Source: CAIOYC01 sp964243985 (GTDB lineage: Bacteria; Pseudomonadota; Alphaproteobacteria; Caulobacterales; Caulobacteraceae). Taken from it: a stretch of DNA of 30,945 bases. The position numbers and the translations under genes were made by a program. Position 1 is the stretch's first letter; each line of letters starts with the position of its first letter. The notes beneath the pieces were generated by a model that saw only the letters and a program-made list of their open reading frames with translations, had not been told where the DNA came from and made no database searches. Positions 15,638 to 23,692 of this stretch are shown one piece after another. The stretch spans positions 1 to 30,945 of the forward strand of contig CAXTHJ010000031.1 in the NCBI GenBank assembly GCA_964243985.1, written 5' to 3'.

Positions 15638-17172
15638 CTGATTTTCCTTTGCGCCGCCTCGGCGTCCCAGCCCCCGCCGAGCGCCTTGAAGGTGGCCACC
15701 GTATCCACCAGGGCGGAGATCTCGGCGGCGGTGTAGGTGGCGCGGGTTTGCCGCCAGGTCTGCTCTGCCTGGATCAGGCTGGTGAGGTCGGTGAGGCCTA
15801 GGTCATAGCCCTTGCTGGCGGCGTCGAAGGCGAAGCGGGAGCGTTTGGTGGCGGTGTCCAGCAGCTTGACCCGCCGCCCGTCGGCCTCCGTGGTGGTCAG
15901 GGCCCGTTCCGCATCGCCATAGGCGGTCTGCACGGCCTGTTCATAGGCGACCACCGCCTGCTGCCCGCGAGCGCCCTGGGCGCGCACCTCCTCAAGCAGT
16001 TTGGGGATGCTGAAAACGGGGACGCTGACGCCGACGCCAGCAGTCGCCGCCCGCGTGGCGACGGTGTAGAGCGACTGCACCTGCTTGGAGTAGCTGAGCC
16101 CCGGCGTCAGGGTGAAGGTCGGGAAAAGGGCCAGTTTATCGAGCCGGAGCTGTCCGGCCTGCACCAGAATGCGCTCTTGGGCCTCGCGCACGTCCGGCCG
16201 CCGCGCCAGGAGCGAGCCGGGCGTCGCCTGGGGCACGGCGGGCGGGGGCGCCACCGACGAGGTGATCGACAGCACGCTGGACGGCGCGCCGCCCTGACCG
16301 ATCAACACCAGCAACGCCCGCTCCGCCCCTTTCAGCTGCGCCTCGATGGCGACGGCCTGAGCCGAAGCGCTTTCTTCGTCACCCTCGGTGCGGGCGGCGT
16401 CGGCTGTGGCGGCGAGCCCGCTTTCCGCCTTTCGGCGCGCGACGTCGGCGAGGTTCTTGGCCAGCGTCTGGTTCTCTCGCGCATCGTCGAGCTGAACCGC
16501 CAGACCCCGCGCCTGGAACAGATCGGTGGCGACCTCGGCGGCGAGGCTCATGCGCGTCGCTTCATAATCGAAGCGGGCGGCGGCGAAATCCGCATTGGCC
16601 GCTTTCAAGGCGGTGAAATTCTTGCCGTAGAGATCGATCTCCCAGCTGATGTTGAAGGCGGCGGCGTAATTCTGCGTCGAGCCGTTCGGCACGCCGAAGA
16701 AGTTGGTCAGAGAGCTGGCGCCTGTCGTGGTATTTCCCGCGCCGACCGTCGTCCCCACCCCGGTAGACGCCGTTCCGGTGGTCGTGGCGCCAAGAGCGGC
16801 GGCGTTGACGTGGGAGAACTTCTCGTTGGCGTATTCATCGGCGCCGGAGGCGGTGAGGCTGCCGGTGGGCAGGAAGCTGCCGATGATTTCATCGCGATCC
16901 GCCCGCGCCTCCGCCAGCTTGTAAAGCGCGGTCCTGGCGTCCGGGCTGGCCGCCAGGGCTTGATCGATCAGGCCCGTCAGCTGCGCGTCCTCGAACATCA
17001 GCCACCAGCGATCGATGCTCGCGGCGCCCGGCAGCGTTGAGGACTGCGGCGCCTCGAACGCCTGCGGCAACGGCGCACTGGGCGTTGCGATCCGTTCGCC
17101 CAAAGCGCAGCCCGCCAGCAGCAAGGCCGCCAGCGCGGGCGTGAGCGCCCTTATGCGTCTTGAGAGTTGCAT
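15634..17172 (-). CDS. Outer-membrane efflux factor, NodT/OprM-like lipoprotein
   Basis: The 512-residue protein is the TolC-like outer-membrane duct, first gene of the efflux operon. A lipobox (LLLAGC, Cys22) marks it as a lipidated OprM/NodT type. The two repeated outer-membrane-efflux domains span roughly 65-285 and 315-500, with typical motifs WWLMFED near the start and RPDVREAQERI before the second half. A Thr/Gly-rich insertion (about residues 125-157) sits in the region expected to form the outer-membrane barrel loop. No regulator gene adjoins the operon. Confidence 0.94.
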   Translation of the reverse strand: MQLSRRIRALTPALAALLLAGCALGERIATPSAPLPQAFEAPQSSTLPGAASIDRWWLMFEDAQLTGLIDQALAASPDARTALYKLAEARADRDEIIGSFLPTGSLTASGADEYANEKFSHVNAAALGATTTGTASTGVGTTVGAGNTTTGASSLTNFFGVPNGSTQNYAAAFNISWEIDLYGKNFTALKAANADFAAARFDYEATRMSLAAEVATDLFQARGLAVQLDDARENQTLAKNLADVARRKAESGLAATADAARTEGDEESASAQAVAIEAQLKGAERALLVLIGQGGAPSSVLSITSSVAPPPAVPQATPGSLLARRPDVREAQERILVQAGQLRLDKLALFPTFTLTPGLSYSKQVQSLYTVATRAATAGVGVSVPVFSIPKLLEEVRAQGARGQQAVVAYEQAVQTAYGDAERALTTTEADGRRVKLLDTATKRSRFAFDAASKGYDLGLTDLTSLIQAEQTWRQTRATYTAAEISALVDTVATFKALGGGWDAEAAQRKIR

Positions 17173-17324
17173 CCGATGCGGCCCGTTCCCCTGGATGGGA
17201 GTTGAGCCATCACCGATGATTTGGCAAGTACGACCAAACGTCTCGCCGCACCAAACTTAGCCGGCTGAAGATCGACGCCGAGATCGCGGCATTCACAAGG
17301 TTCGCATCGCCAGCCGCGCGGGAA
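17173..17324. other. Efflux operon leader and upstream region
   Basis: This 152-bp gap must carry the efflux promoter unless transcription continues from the hydrolase upstream. On the minus strand two direct TTTGGT copies (17255-17250 and 17238-17233) lie 17 bp apart start to start, and GCTAAGTT (about 17264-17257) resembles a Caulobacter -10 without a clear -35. Neither is enough for a firm promoter or operator call. Confidence 0.3.
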
Positions 17325-18338
17325 TCAGGATTTCGGCTCGCCCTTAGGCCTCGGAATTGATGGTGCGCCGGACGGCAGGGGCGCCGCAGGATCGCGGATG
17401 AAGCTCACCACGTCCCCCAGCACCACTTCGGCGTGCAGGTCGCGGTTCAAGAGATGCCAGCCCTCCGGATAGTAGGCCGTGCGGCCGTTGGCGCCGAGCT
17501 GAGCGGCGGCGCGAAAGGCGGCGGCCTTGGGGATCAGATTGTCGTGCCGACCGTAGGCGTAGAGGATCGGCGCCGCGATGCGCCCCACGGCCTTGCTGGC
17601 GTGGTCCATCAGGTTCATCAGGCCATAAGTGGCGTCCACCCGAGTCTTGAAGATCATGTTGCGGTCGCGCCCCATGCGGCGCAGCACCTCGATATTGTCC
17701 GACGGCTGGTGGGTTCGATAGACCCAGGCGGGCGGGTCGAGCAGGCCGCCGGGATCGGTGTGGGCCACGATCCAGAGCGCGGCGCTGTTGATAAAGGGCT
17801 GCTCACCCCAGCCCCATACCGCCGGCGAGAGCAGGATCACCCGGTCCGCATCCGGCGGCGTGGATGAAGCGAAGGCGGTGATGGCCACCGCGCCCCCCAT
17901 GCTCTCACCCGCCACCGCCAGGATCGCCTTGGGATGGCGGGCGCGGAGGAGCGCGCACGCGGTGCGGACATCCTCGTCCATCAACACCTCGCCGCCCCAT
18001 AGTCCTCGGTTGGGACCCCGCCCAAAGCCCCGCTGGTCGTAGGCGTAGGTGGTGATCCCCCTCACTGCCCAATAAGGCCCGGAGATCACGTTAGCGGCGG
18101 CGTAATCGTCCATGCCGTGCAGGGCCAGGATCACCGCCCAGGGCTCGGTGGGCTGGCCGGCCGCGTCGAGGGCGGCCCATACGCTGAGGGGCAGCCGCGT
18201 TCCGTCTGCGGCGACCAAGAATTCGGCCTCCAGCCTCGGCCCAGCAAAGCCCATCGGGCGCAGGCCCGGACCCTGCGTGAGAGGCGCGCAAGCGGATAGA
18301 GCCGACAAAGAGAGGAGGCCGAAAGCCCGACGGTTCAT
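17325..18338 (-). CDS. Alpha/beta hydrolase lipoprotein, lysophospholipase-like
   Basis: This 337-residue protein is probably anchored in the cell envelope: the N-terminus MNRRAFGLLSLSALSAC ends in a lipobox (LSAC, Cys17). It shows the serine-hydrolase fold of monoglyceride lipases/lysophospholipases, with LALHGMDDY (oxyanion region, 71-79), nucleophile Ser146 in AGESMGGA, Asp266 in YGRHDNLIP and His295 in EGWHLLNRD. A proline-rich tail (after 315) may be disordered. The ATG overlaps the upstream glycosylase stop by 4 bp and has only a weak ribosome-binding site, suggesting translational coupling. Hydrolysis of lipid-type esters is inferred from the family; the actual substrate is unknown. 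Confidence 0.88.
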   Translation of the reverse strand: MNRRAFGLLSLSALSACAPLTQGPGLRPMGFAGPRLEAEFLVAADGTRLPLSVWAALDAAGQPTEPWAVILALHGMDDYAAANVISGPYWAVRGITTYAYDQRGFGRGPNRGLWGGEVLMDEDVRTACALLRARHPKAILAVAGESMGGAVAITAFASSTPPDADRVILLSPAVWGWGEQPFINSAALWIVAHTDPGGLLDPPAWVYRTHQPSDNIEVLRRMGRDRNMIFKTRVDATYGLMNLMDHASKAVGRIAAPILYAYGRHDNLIPKAAAFRAAAQLGANGRTAYYPEGWHLLNRDLHAEVVLGDVVSFIRDPAAPLPSGAPSIPRPKGEPKS

Positions 18339-18955
18339 GATGCGAGGATATCTGCGGTTCTGAGGCGCAGATAAGGCGCGACCTCATCCTCGAACCAGGC
18401 GTTTCGCCGAAGCCACGCGGTGTTGCGCCAACTCGGGTGCGGCAGCACCAGATAGTTTGGCAGATATTCGCGCCACCGTTCCACCGTCCCGCGAACGCTG
18501 CTTGCGGCTCGCTCTCCCAGCGCCCACCGCTGGGCGTAGCCGCCCACCAGCAGGGTGAGCTCCACGTTGGACAGCCTGTCCAGGAGCGGCCGGCGCCAGG
18601 TTGCGGCGCAGCGGGGCGGCGGCGGAAAGTCGCCGCCCTTGGGATTTGTGCCCGGAAAGCAGAAGGCCATGGCCGCGACGCCAATCCGTGGGTCGCCATA
18701 GAAGGTGTCGCGGTCCACCCCGAGCCAATCCCGCAGGCGGTTTCCCGAGGCGTCATCGAACGGCAGGCCGCTCTCGTGCACCTTGCGGCCCGGCGCCTGA
18801 CCGCAGATCAGGAGCCGCGTGTGGGCCGACACGCGCACCACCGGGCGCGGCTCGTGCGCCAGGTCTCCTGCGCAGGCCCGGCAGGCGGCGATCTCCGCCA
18901 GAAGATTGTCGAGGGACATGGGTTGCGATGTAGGCGTCCCGACGGCCTTCGCCAT
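18335..18955 (-). CDS. Uracil-DNA glycosylase family protein with probable 4Fe-4S cluster
   Basis: The 206-residue protein belongs to the UDG superfamily. Motif 1 is CGQAPGRKVHESGLPF (51-66) and motif 2 is LPHPSWRN (171-178), which cradle the flipped base in this fold. Four cysteines, Cys25, Cys28, Cys99 and Cys116, are spaced C-x2-C and C-x16-C, close to the iron-sulfur pattern of family 4/5 UDGs. Motif 1 differs from the canonical GEAPG of family 4, so base specificity is uncertain. Start ATG 18955 is chosen for its GAGGG site; the upstream GTG 18988 and ATG 18919 lack one. Removal of uracil from DNA is known for the family, inferred here. It is the first gene of a two-gene unit with the hydrolase. 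Confidence 0.85.
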   Translation of the reverse strand: MAKAVGTPTSQPMSLDNLLAEIAACRACAGDLAHEPRPVVRVSAHTRLLICGQAPGRKVHESGLPFDDASGNRLRDWLGVDRDTFYGDPRIGVAAMAFCFPGTNPKGGDFPPPPRCAATWRRPLLDRLSNVELTLLVGGYAQRWALGERAASSVRGTVERWREYLPNYLVLPHPSWRNTAWLRRNAWFEDEVAPYLRLRTADILAS

Positions 18956-19015
18956 CCCGCACCCTCGAGACCGCTTAAACTCAATCACACGTTGTGGGTT
19001 TATTCCGCCCGTTAA

Positions 19016-19023
19016 GCTATACT
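19016..19023 (+). promoter_or_regulatory. Candidate -10 element for the unknown gene at 19092
   Basis: GCTATACT matches six of eight positions of the Caulobacter -10 consensus GCTANAWC. It lies in an AT-rich 100-bp stretch between two divergent genes. No TTGACG is found 10-14 bp upstream, so an activator or other sigma factor may be used. Identical CGCTTAAA copies flank the region at 18972-18979 and 19042-19049. Confidence 0.35.
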
Positions 19024-19091
19024 ACTGGTTGTATTAACTATCGCTTAAATGGCAAAAAACGCATCCCTCACGCTAACAAGGGGGAACAATT

Positions 19092-20114
19092 ATGGCGCAT
19101 ATAGAGATTTCGGAAGACGACCATTTAGATTTCAGCACCTATCTACGTGCAACCTACGAGGGCGTGTTAAAAACTTTGAATGTGGAGGCCGCGCTGGCGC
19201 TCGACTTTGGCGGGGCGCGACTGGCGCAGGCCGTAAGACGAACCGCGGATCGCAGCGTCGATCCGCTCATGCCCGGCAAGGCGGCGGAACGCTGGCTGCT
19301 GCGCCATGTAGCGCCGATCGACGACAGCCTTCGCCGTGGGGCGGTGGCGACGCTGGCACTAGGGCTGAGCCCTGATGCGCTCACCTTTCCTAAGAGTGTG
19401 CTGGCGCTTTACCCGGCCATGCACATGCGTTTGGCGCGGTTCCTGAACGGCGCTCACGCCTATGACGACGATCTCTTCGCTAAGGACATCGCCCTGGCCG
19501 CCGGCCTAGCGGCGCCGGTTGGGGCGCTCACCATCTCCGTGCCGACGCCCGAGGCGCCACGCTTTTGCGTCGCTCGGCTCAAGCGCGCGGCGGCGGGCGC
19601 CCGCCGGCAGTACGATCAACACGGCGCGCGCCACACCCTCCATTGGCTTTCAGCCTGGAGCCTCAATCCCTGGATTGAACTGCATGTGGATACAAGGAAC
19701 CTCAACGAATTCAACAGTCCCGGATTTCTGCGCTGCTACCACCGGCTGGCTGATGTTCTGGCGCTACGGCCGGACCTAGCAGGCGTTTACGGGGCGAGCT
19801 GGCTCTATCAGCCCGAATTGTCCGCGATCAGCCCCAATCTCGCCTTCGCGCGAGAGACGGCGGAGGCGGGCGGCGGGCGGCTGGTGCGGCTGCGGGCCGA
19901 TCCGATGCAGACCGCCTTCGCCATATCCCGCTCGACGACCCGCAAGCGGCTCTATCTCAGCGGCGCCTATAAGCCGATCTGCTACGGCATGTTCTGGGAG
20001 CGGGACGCCCTGCTGGACTGGTCGCGGTCCGCCCGGGGAAGCTACGACTCAAGCGCGGACGCGGGCGCGGACTTCAGCGCGACGTCGTCCTCCGCCGGCA
20101 GACGCAGGCGATAG
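19092..20114 (+). CDS. Unrecognised conserved-looking protein
   Basis: I do not recognise this 340-residue protein. The ATG has a strong GGGGGAA site 5 bases upstream, and the sequence has no signal peptide or membrane helix, so it is likely cytosolic. The N-terminal 140 residues look alpha-helical. The best-ordered part is residues 185-320, with aromatic and charged blocks such as WSLNPWIELHVDTRNLNEF, GVYGASWLYQPELSAISPNLAF, and SRSTTRKRLYLSGAYKP then CYGMFWER. The last 23 residues (Ser/Asp/Ala then RRRR) are low complexity and are antisense to the DUF3253 gene, so the ancestral stop may have been lost. It stands alone, divergent from the glycosylase/hydrolase unit. No function is proposed. 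Confidence 0.8.
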   Translation: MAHIEISEDDHLDFSTYLRATYEGVLKTLNVEAALALDFGGARLAQAVRRTADRSVDPLMPGKAAERWLLRHVAPIDDSLRRGAVATLALGLSPDALTFPKSVLALYPAMHMRLARFLNGAHAYDDDLFAKDIALAAGLAAPVGALTISVPTPEAPRFCVARLKRAAAGARRQYDQHGARHTLHWLSAWSLNPWIELHVDTRNLNEFNSPGFLRCYHRLADVLALRPDLAGVYGASWLYQPELSAISPNLAFARETAEAGGGRLVRLRADPMQTAFAISRSTTRKRLYLSGAYKPICYGMFWERDALLDWSRSARGSYDSSADAGADFSATSSSAGRRRR

Positions 20115-20332
20115 ACGCCCTTGAATCTATCCGGATTGGCGGGCTTGCCGTGGTGGGTGATGACGATCTTGCCCTGGCGCGCCAGACCCACCGCCTCGGC
20201 CCGCACCTTCGGCAGCATCCGCCGCCAGCCTTCCGGATCGAGCGCCCGCGCCAGGTCTTCGGGGCTAACGCTCTTTCCAGGCGGCAGGGGCGTTAACAGG
20301 GCGGTCAGAGCGTCTTCGATGGGCGAGGGCAT
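20042..20332 (-). CDS. DUF3253 domain protein
   Basis: This small protein of 96 residues belongs to the DUF3253 family, in which no activity is established. Residues 1-80 fit a winged-helix-like fold: ALTALLTPLPPGKSVSPEDLARALDPEGWRRMLPKVRAEAVGLARQGKI reads as three helices, and ITHHGKPANPDRFKGVYRLR as the wing-like strands. The Ser/Ala-rich C-terminal 15 residues are not part of the domain. Its last 73 bases overlap the 3' end of the gene at 19092 on the other strand. The ATG has no clear ribosome-binding site. DNA binding is only a guess from the fold. Confidence 0.82.
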   Translation of the reverse strand: MPSPIEDALTALLTPLPPGKSVSPEDLARALDPEGWRRMLPKVRAEAVGLARQGKIVITHHGKPANPDRFKGVYRLRLPAEDDVALKSAPASALES

Positions 20333-20551
20333 GACGCGCGACTGTGACGGCGATCCGGCGGCGATGGCAAGCGTGCTTCGGTCACTCGGGCGTTACATCA
20401 TCCACCGGGCCGGCCACGTCAGCCCAGCACCAGATTTAGAATTTGCACACGCCGAATGGACTTGCCCGACGCCAACGGCTGAATCCAACCCGTCCCCGAC
20501 CGCCTTACGATGGCCCAACTGCATGTTAAGCTGCAGTGGTGGGAGGACTTC

Positions 20552-21442
20552 ATGAAGATCGTCATCGCAGCGCTGATCTCCACCCTGGCCATCGGGGCGC
20601 CGACCTTGGCGGCGACGGCGCAGCCGCCGGTCTCCGCCAGCTTCAGCGCCACCCCGCCCACCTACGATCCTGCGCCCTGGTGGATGCGCGCGCCCATCAT
20701 CGCCGCCACCGGCGAGGTGCAGACCCACATCCCCGCCAACCGCGCCAATTTCAGCGCCCAGTTCTCGGTGGTCGATCCCGCCCTGGCGGAGGCCACCAAG
20801 CAGGCGGCGGACAAGGTGCGGGCAGTGGCGCGCAGCCTGCAAGCCTATGGCCCGGAGAAGGCGCAGGTGACCACCAGCCTCACCATCACGCCGATCTATC
20901 AACAATATAAAGACAAGCAGGGCGAGCTGCAGACCAATGAACGGGCCGATCGCATCGAGCGGTATCAGGCCAGCGTGCGCTTCAGCGTGGAGGTGCGCGA
21001 CCTATCGGTGCTGGAGCGGGCCTATGCGGCGGTGGTCTCCGCCCGCCCCGCCTCCATGCAGCAAGTCTACTTCCGCCTGGAGCCCGACAACGAGATCAAC
21101 ACCGAACTGTTCAAGGCCGCCGCCGCCGACGCCGCCCGCCGCGCCAGGCTGGCGACCGAGGCCACAGGCGCCCGCCTCGGCAAGGTGATGCTGATCGACC
21201 CGACCGCCCGCGCCTGTGAGACCGACGTGCTGGTGGCCGGCGCGCCGCGTAGCTACGGCCAAGGCGCCGGCGGCGTGCAGGAAGTCACCGTCACGGCGCA
21301 GCGCAAGGCGATGATGGCGCCCGCACCGTCGCCGCCGCCAGCCGCGCCGGGCGAAGAGGTGGCGCCGGGGGACGTCCTGCCCCTCCAGCCGCCCTTGCAG
21401 TCCCTGGAGCGGAAGGTCTGCGTGGTCTACGCCCTGGACTGA
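20552..21442 (+). CDS. Exported SIMPL-domain (DUF541) protein
   Basis: This is a 296-residue periplasmic or outer-envelope protein. Residues 1-22 form a signal peptide (MKIVIAALISTLAIGAPTLA) and the SIMPL/DUF541 domain spans about 45-250, with IIAATGEVQTHIPANRANFSAQFSV at its start and VSARPASMQQVYFRLEP in the middle. The C-terminus is a Pro-rich linker and a short VVYALD tail. ATG 20552 is used rather than the ATG 14 codons earlier, because GGGAGGA lies just upstream and the signal peptide then starts cleanly. The domain's biochemical role is not established. It converges on the phospholipase with only 3 bp between stops. Confidence 0.88.
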   Translation: MKIVIAALISTLAIGAPTLAATAQPPVSASFSATPPTYDPAPWWMRAPIIAATGEVQTHIPANRANFSAQFSVVDPALAEATKQAADKVRAVARSLQAYGPEKAQVTTSLTITPIYQQYKDKQGELQTNERADRIERYQASVRFSVEVRDLSVLERAYAAVVSARPASMQQVYFRLEPDNEINTELFKAAAADAARRARLATEATGARLGKVMLIDPTARACETDVLVAGAPRSYGQGAGGVQEVTVTAQRKAMMAPAPSPPPAAPGEEVAPGDVLPLQPPLQSLERKVCVVYALD

Positions 21443-21445
21443 CCC

Positions 21446-23545
21446 TTAAAGCTTGAACCGTTTCAGCAGGCCGCCCGCAAACCCGCCCTCCTCGCCGATC
21501 TGCGGATCGCTGAGGCTGGCCTGCCCCGTCTCCATGTGACCGGCGAAACGGCGCAGGTATTCTGGATTGTCGCGCCAAGTCACCTCCACATCGTACCAGT
21601 GCGCGCTGGGCTTCAGAGGAAACGCCGCCTCCGCCTTGGCTTTGGGCGCCAGAACGCGGATTTCCGGCTTGCCGCCATAGGCGCTGGTGAAGATCACGGT
21701 GGCGGGGCGCTCGCCGGGATTGGCGACGGCGACGACCAGCTGATCGCCGGCCTGTTTCAGCACCGACGTGGGCGCGGCCACGTCCATCCCCTGCCCCTTA
21801 TACCGTCTGAAGAAGCCGTTTGCGCCGTGTACCGCCACATTGAACGGCCCGTTCGGCAGGGCGATCACATCGGAAAGATCTCCCCCGGCCGCCACGGTGT
21901 AGAACCACGGCCCAGCGCCGGCGTCCGTGGCATAAACCTGAAACGCCGCCGCCGCGCCGCCCCGGTTGGCGAACACCAGATGGAAACCGTCGTTGGCGAG
22001 GGCGCCCGAGACGTGCAGATCGTAGGGCAAGGGCCGCGCCGGCCGCTGGCCCGGCTCCTGTTGCGGCAGGGGCGGCGCGATGGGCACCAACGGCCCCGGC
22101 AATTTGGCCGTCAGATCGACCTTCTCCACGTAATGCTTGGTGTCCGGCAGGCGCGGCGGGGCGGCGTTGGGCGTCTGGAAGTCGAAGGCCGAGGTTAGGT
22201 CGCCGCAAACTGCCCGCCGCCAGGGGGTGATGTTGGGCTCATGCACCCCAAACCGCGCCTCCAGGAACCGGATCACCGAGGTGTGGTCGAACACCTGCGA
22301 ATTGATGAACCCGCCTTTGCTCCACGGCGAGACGACGATCATCGGCACGCGGGGGCCAAGGCCGATCGGCACGCCCCGATAAACCTCGCCCGCCATATCC
22401 ACATTGCTCTTACCCGCCGCTCCCGCCGTCGCCGGAACGGGGATCGGCATATGATCAAAGAAGCCGTCGTTCTCGTCGTAGTTCAAGAGGAACACCGTCT
22501 TGGCCCAAACCTCCGGATGATCGATCAGGGCGGCGAGGAGGCGGGCGGTGAACTGCTCGCCATAGCTCGGGCTCGCCTCCGGATGCTCGCAGACGATCTG
22601 CGGCGGGACGATCCAGGAGACCCGCGGCAGCGTCCCCGCCGCCACATCCTTCTCGAACGCCGCCACCAGATGCTCGCCCCGGGACTCCTTGGCGTTCTCG
22701 GCGTTGGAGCCCTCAGCCCAGGCCCGCGCCTTCTGACCCATGGGCGTCTTCGCCCCTGCCCCGCGGAACGCCTTGAAATAGGCCGGGCCGTTGTCGCCGT
22801 AGTTGTCGTACTCCTGGTAAACCTTCCAGCTCACGCCCGCGGCCTCCAGCCGCTCGGCGTAGGTGGTCCAGGCGAACCCAGGGAACTGCGGCGCGTCATT
22901 GGCCGGATCGGCGGTGAGGTTCTTTTCCGTCTCCGGATTAGTCACCGCGTTCTCGCTGTCGAGCCCGACATTTATCCCGCAGGCGCCGGTGAAAAGGAAC
23001 ATGCGGTTGGGGTTGGTCGGCCCGAAAATGGAGGCGTGGTAGGCGTCGCAGACGGTGAAGGCGTCGGCCAGGGCGTAGTAGAAGGGAATGTCCTCGCGGG
23101 TGAAATAGCCCATGCTCATGGCCGTCTTGGCGGGAACCCAGGCGTCGTGATGCTTCCACGTCTCGTGTGAGCCTTTCCAGCTATGATCCAGGCTCTTGAT
23201 CGTCTCGGCGCTGGTTTTGCGAGCGTCGAGGCGGAAGGGCAGGACGTGGGTATCGGCGCCCGGGGCGGTGGGCTGGAACCACACGGGCCGCCCGTTCGGC
23301 AAGTCGATGGCGCGAGGGTCGTCAAAACCGCGCACGCCTTTCAGACAGCCGAAATAGTGGTCGAAGGACCGGTTCTCCTGCATCAGGATCACCACGTGCT
23401 CCACGTCCATGATGGAGCCGGCCTCGTTGCGGGCGGGCAGCGCCAGGGCCTTCTGGAGGGTTGTGGGCAAGACGCCCGCCCCCGCCGTCACCGCTGCACC
23501 GCCGGCGCCGAGCTTTAGAATTTCGCGCCGCGCCTTGGAGACCAT
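21446..23545 (-). CDS. Phosphocholine-specific phospholipase C, Tat-exported
   Basis: This 699-residue enzyme is a bacterial non-lytic or haemolytic type phospholipase C, which splits phosphatidylcholine or sphingomyelin into diacylglycerol or ceramide and phosphocholine. The N-terminus carries a twin-arginine signal (SKARREILKLG followed by an Ala/Gly-rich stretch). The catalytic domain begins with VEHVVILMQENRSFDHYFG (about 45-63) and includes IFGPTNPNRMFLFTG, LNYDENDGFFDH and GLGPRVPMIVVSPWSKGGF, all typical. Two C-terminal DUF756 beta domains follow (about 495-680). ATG 23545 starts the Tat signal directly; an ATG seven codons upstream would add an odd extension. The enzyme could scavenge phosphate or choline from lipids; no clear pho box was found. 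Confidence 0.93.
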   Translation of the reverse strand: MVSKARREILKLGAGGAAVTAGAGVLPTTLQKALALPARNEAGSIMDVEHVVILMQENRSFDHYFGCLKGVRGFDDPRAIDLPNGRPVWFQPTAPGADTHVLPFRLDARKTSAETIKSLDHSWKGSHETWKHHDAWVPAKTAMSMGYFTREDIPFYYALADAFTVCDAYHASIFGPTNPNRMFLFTGACGINVGLDSENAVTNPETEKNLTADPANDAPQFPGFAWTTYAERLEAAGVSWKVYQEYDNYGDNGPAYFKAFRGAGAKTPMGQKARAWAEGSNAENAKESRGEHLVAAFEKDVAAGTLPRVSWIVPPQIVCEHPEASPSYGEQFTARLLAALIDHPEVWAKTVFLLNYDENDGFFDHMPIPVPATAGAAGKSNVDMAGEVYRGVPIGLGPRVPMIVVSPWSKGGFINSQVFDHTSVIRFLEARFGVHEPNITPWRRAVCGDLTSAFDFQTPNAAPPRLPDTKHYVEKVDLTAKLPGPLVPIAPPLPQQEPGQRPARPLPYDLHVSGALANDGFHLVFANRGGAAAAFQVYATDAGAGPWFYTVAAGGDLSDVIALPNGPFNVAVHGANGFFRRYKGQGMDVAAPTSVLKQAGDQLVVAVANPGERPATVIFTSAYGGKPEIRVLAPKAKAEAAFPLKPSAHWYDVEVTWRDNPEYLRRFAGHMETGQASLSDPQIGEEGGFAGGLLKRFKL

Positions 23546-23612
23546 GATCCCACCCCGTTCGCCCAAGCCCTACCCGTCTTTGTCCCAGTCCGCCAAGATT
23601 TGTACTTGGAGA

Positions 23613-23626
23613 CTTTTCCGGAAAAG
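23613..23626. promoter_or_regulatory. Perfect 14-bp palindrome between the phospholipase C gene and a small gene
   Basis: CTTTTCCGGAAAAG is a perfect palindrome 68 bp upstream of the phospholipase start and 67 bp upstream of the divergent 60-residue gene. Ten bases further, GGCGCC is repeated twice around GG (23636-23649). A dimeric regulator could bind such symmetric sites. The palindrome is seen directly; the regulatory role is a guess. Confidence 0.35.
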
Positions 23627-23692
23627 CCCCTTGGTGGCGCCGGGGCGCCCCCTCTATAAGCACCATTAATGTGACAAACGCCGGAGCGTCAG

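Noticed and set aside
23646..23690. Possible PhoB box (ATTAATGTGACAAA) upstream of phospholipase C
   Set aside because: Only one half-site-like element is visible and no 11-bp-spaced direct repeat, so phosphate control is not supported.
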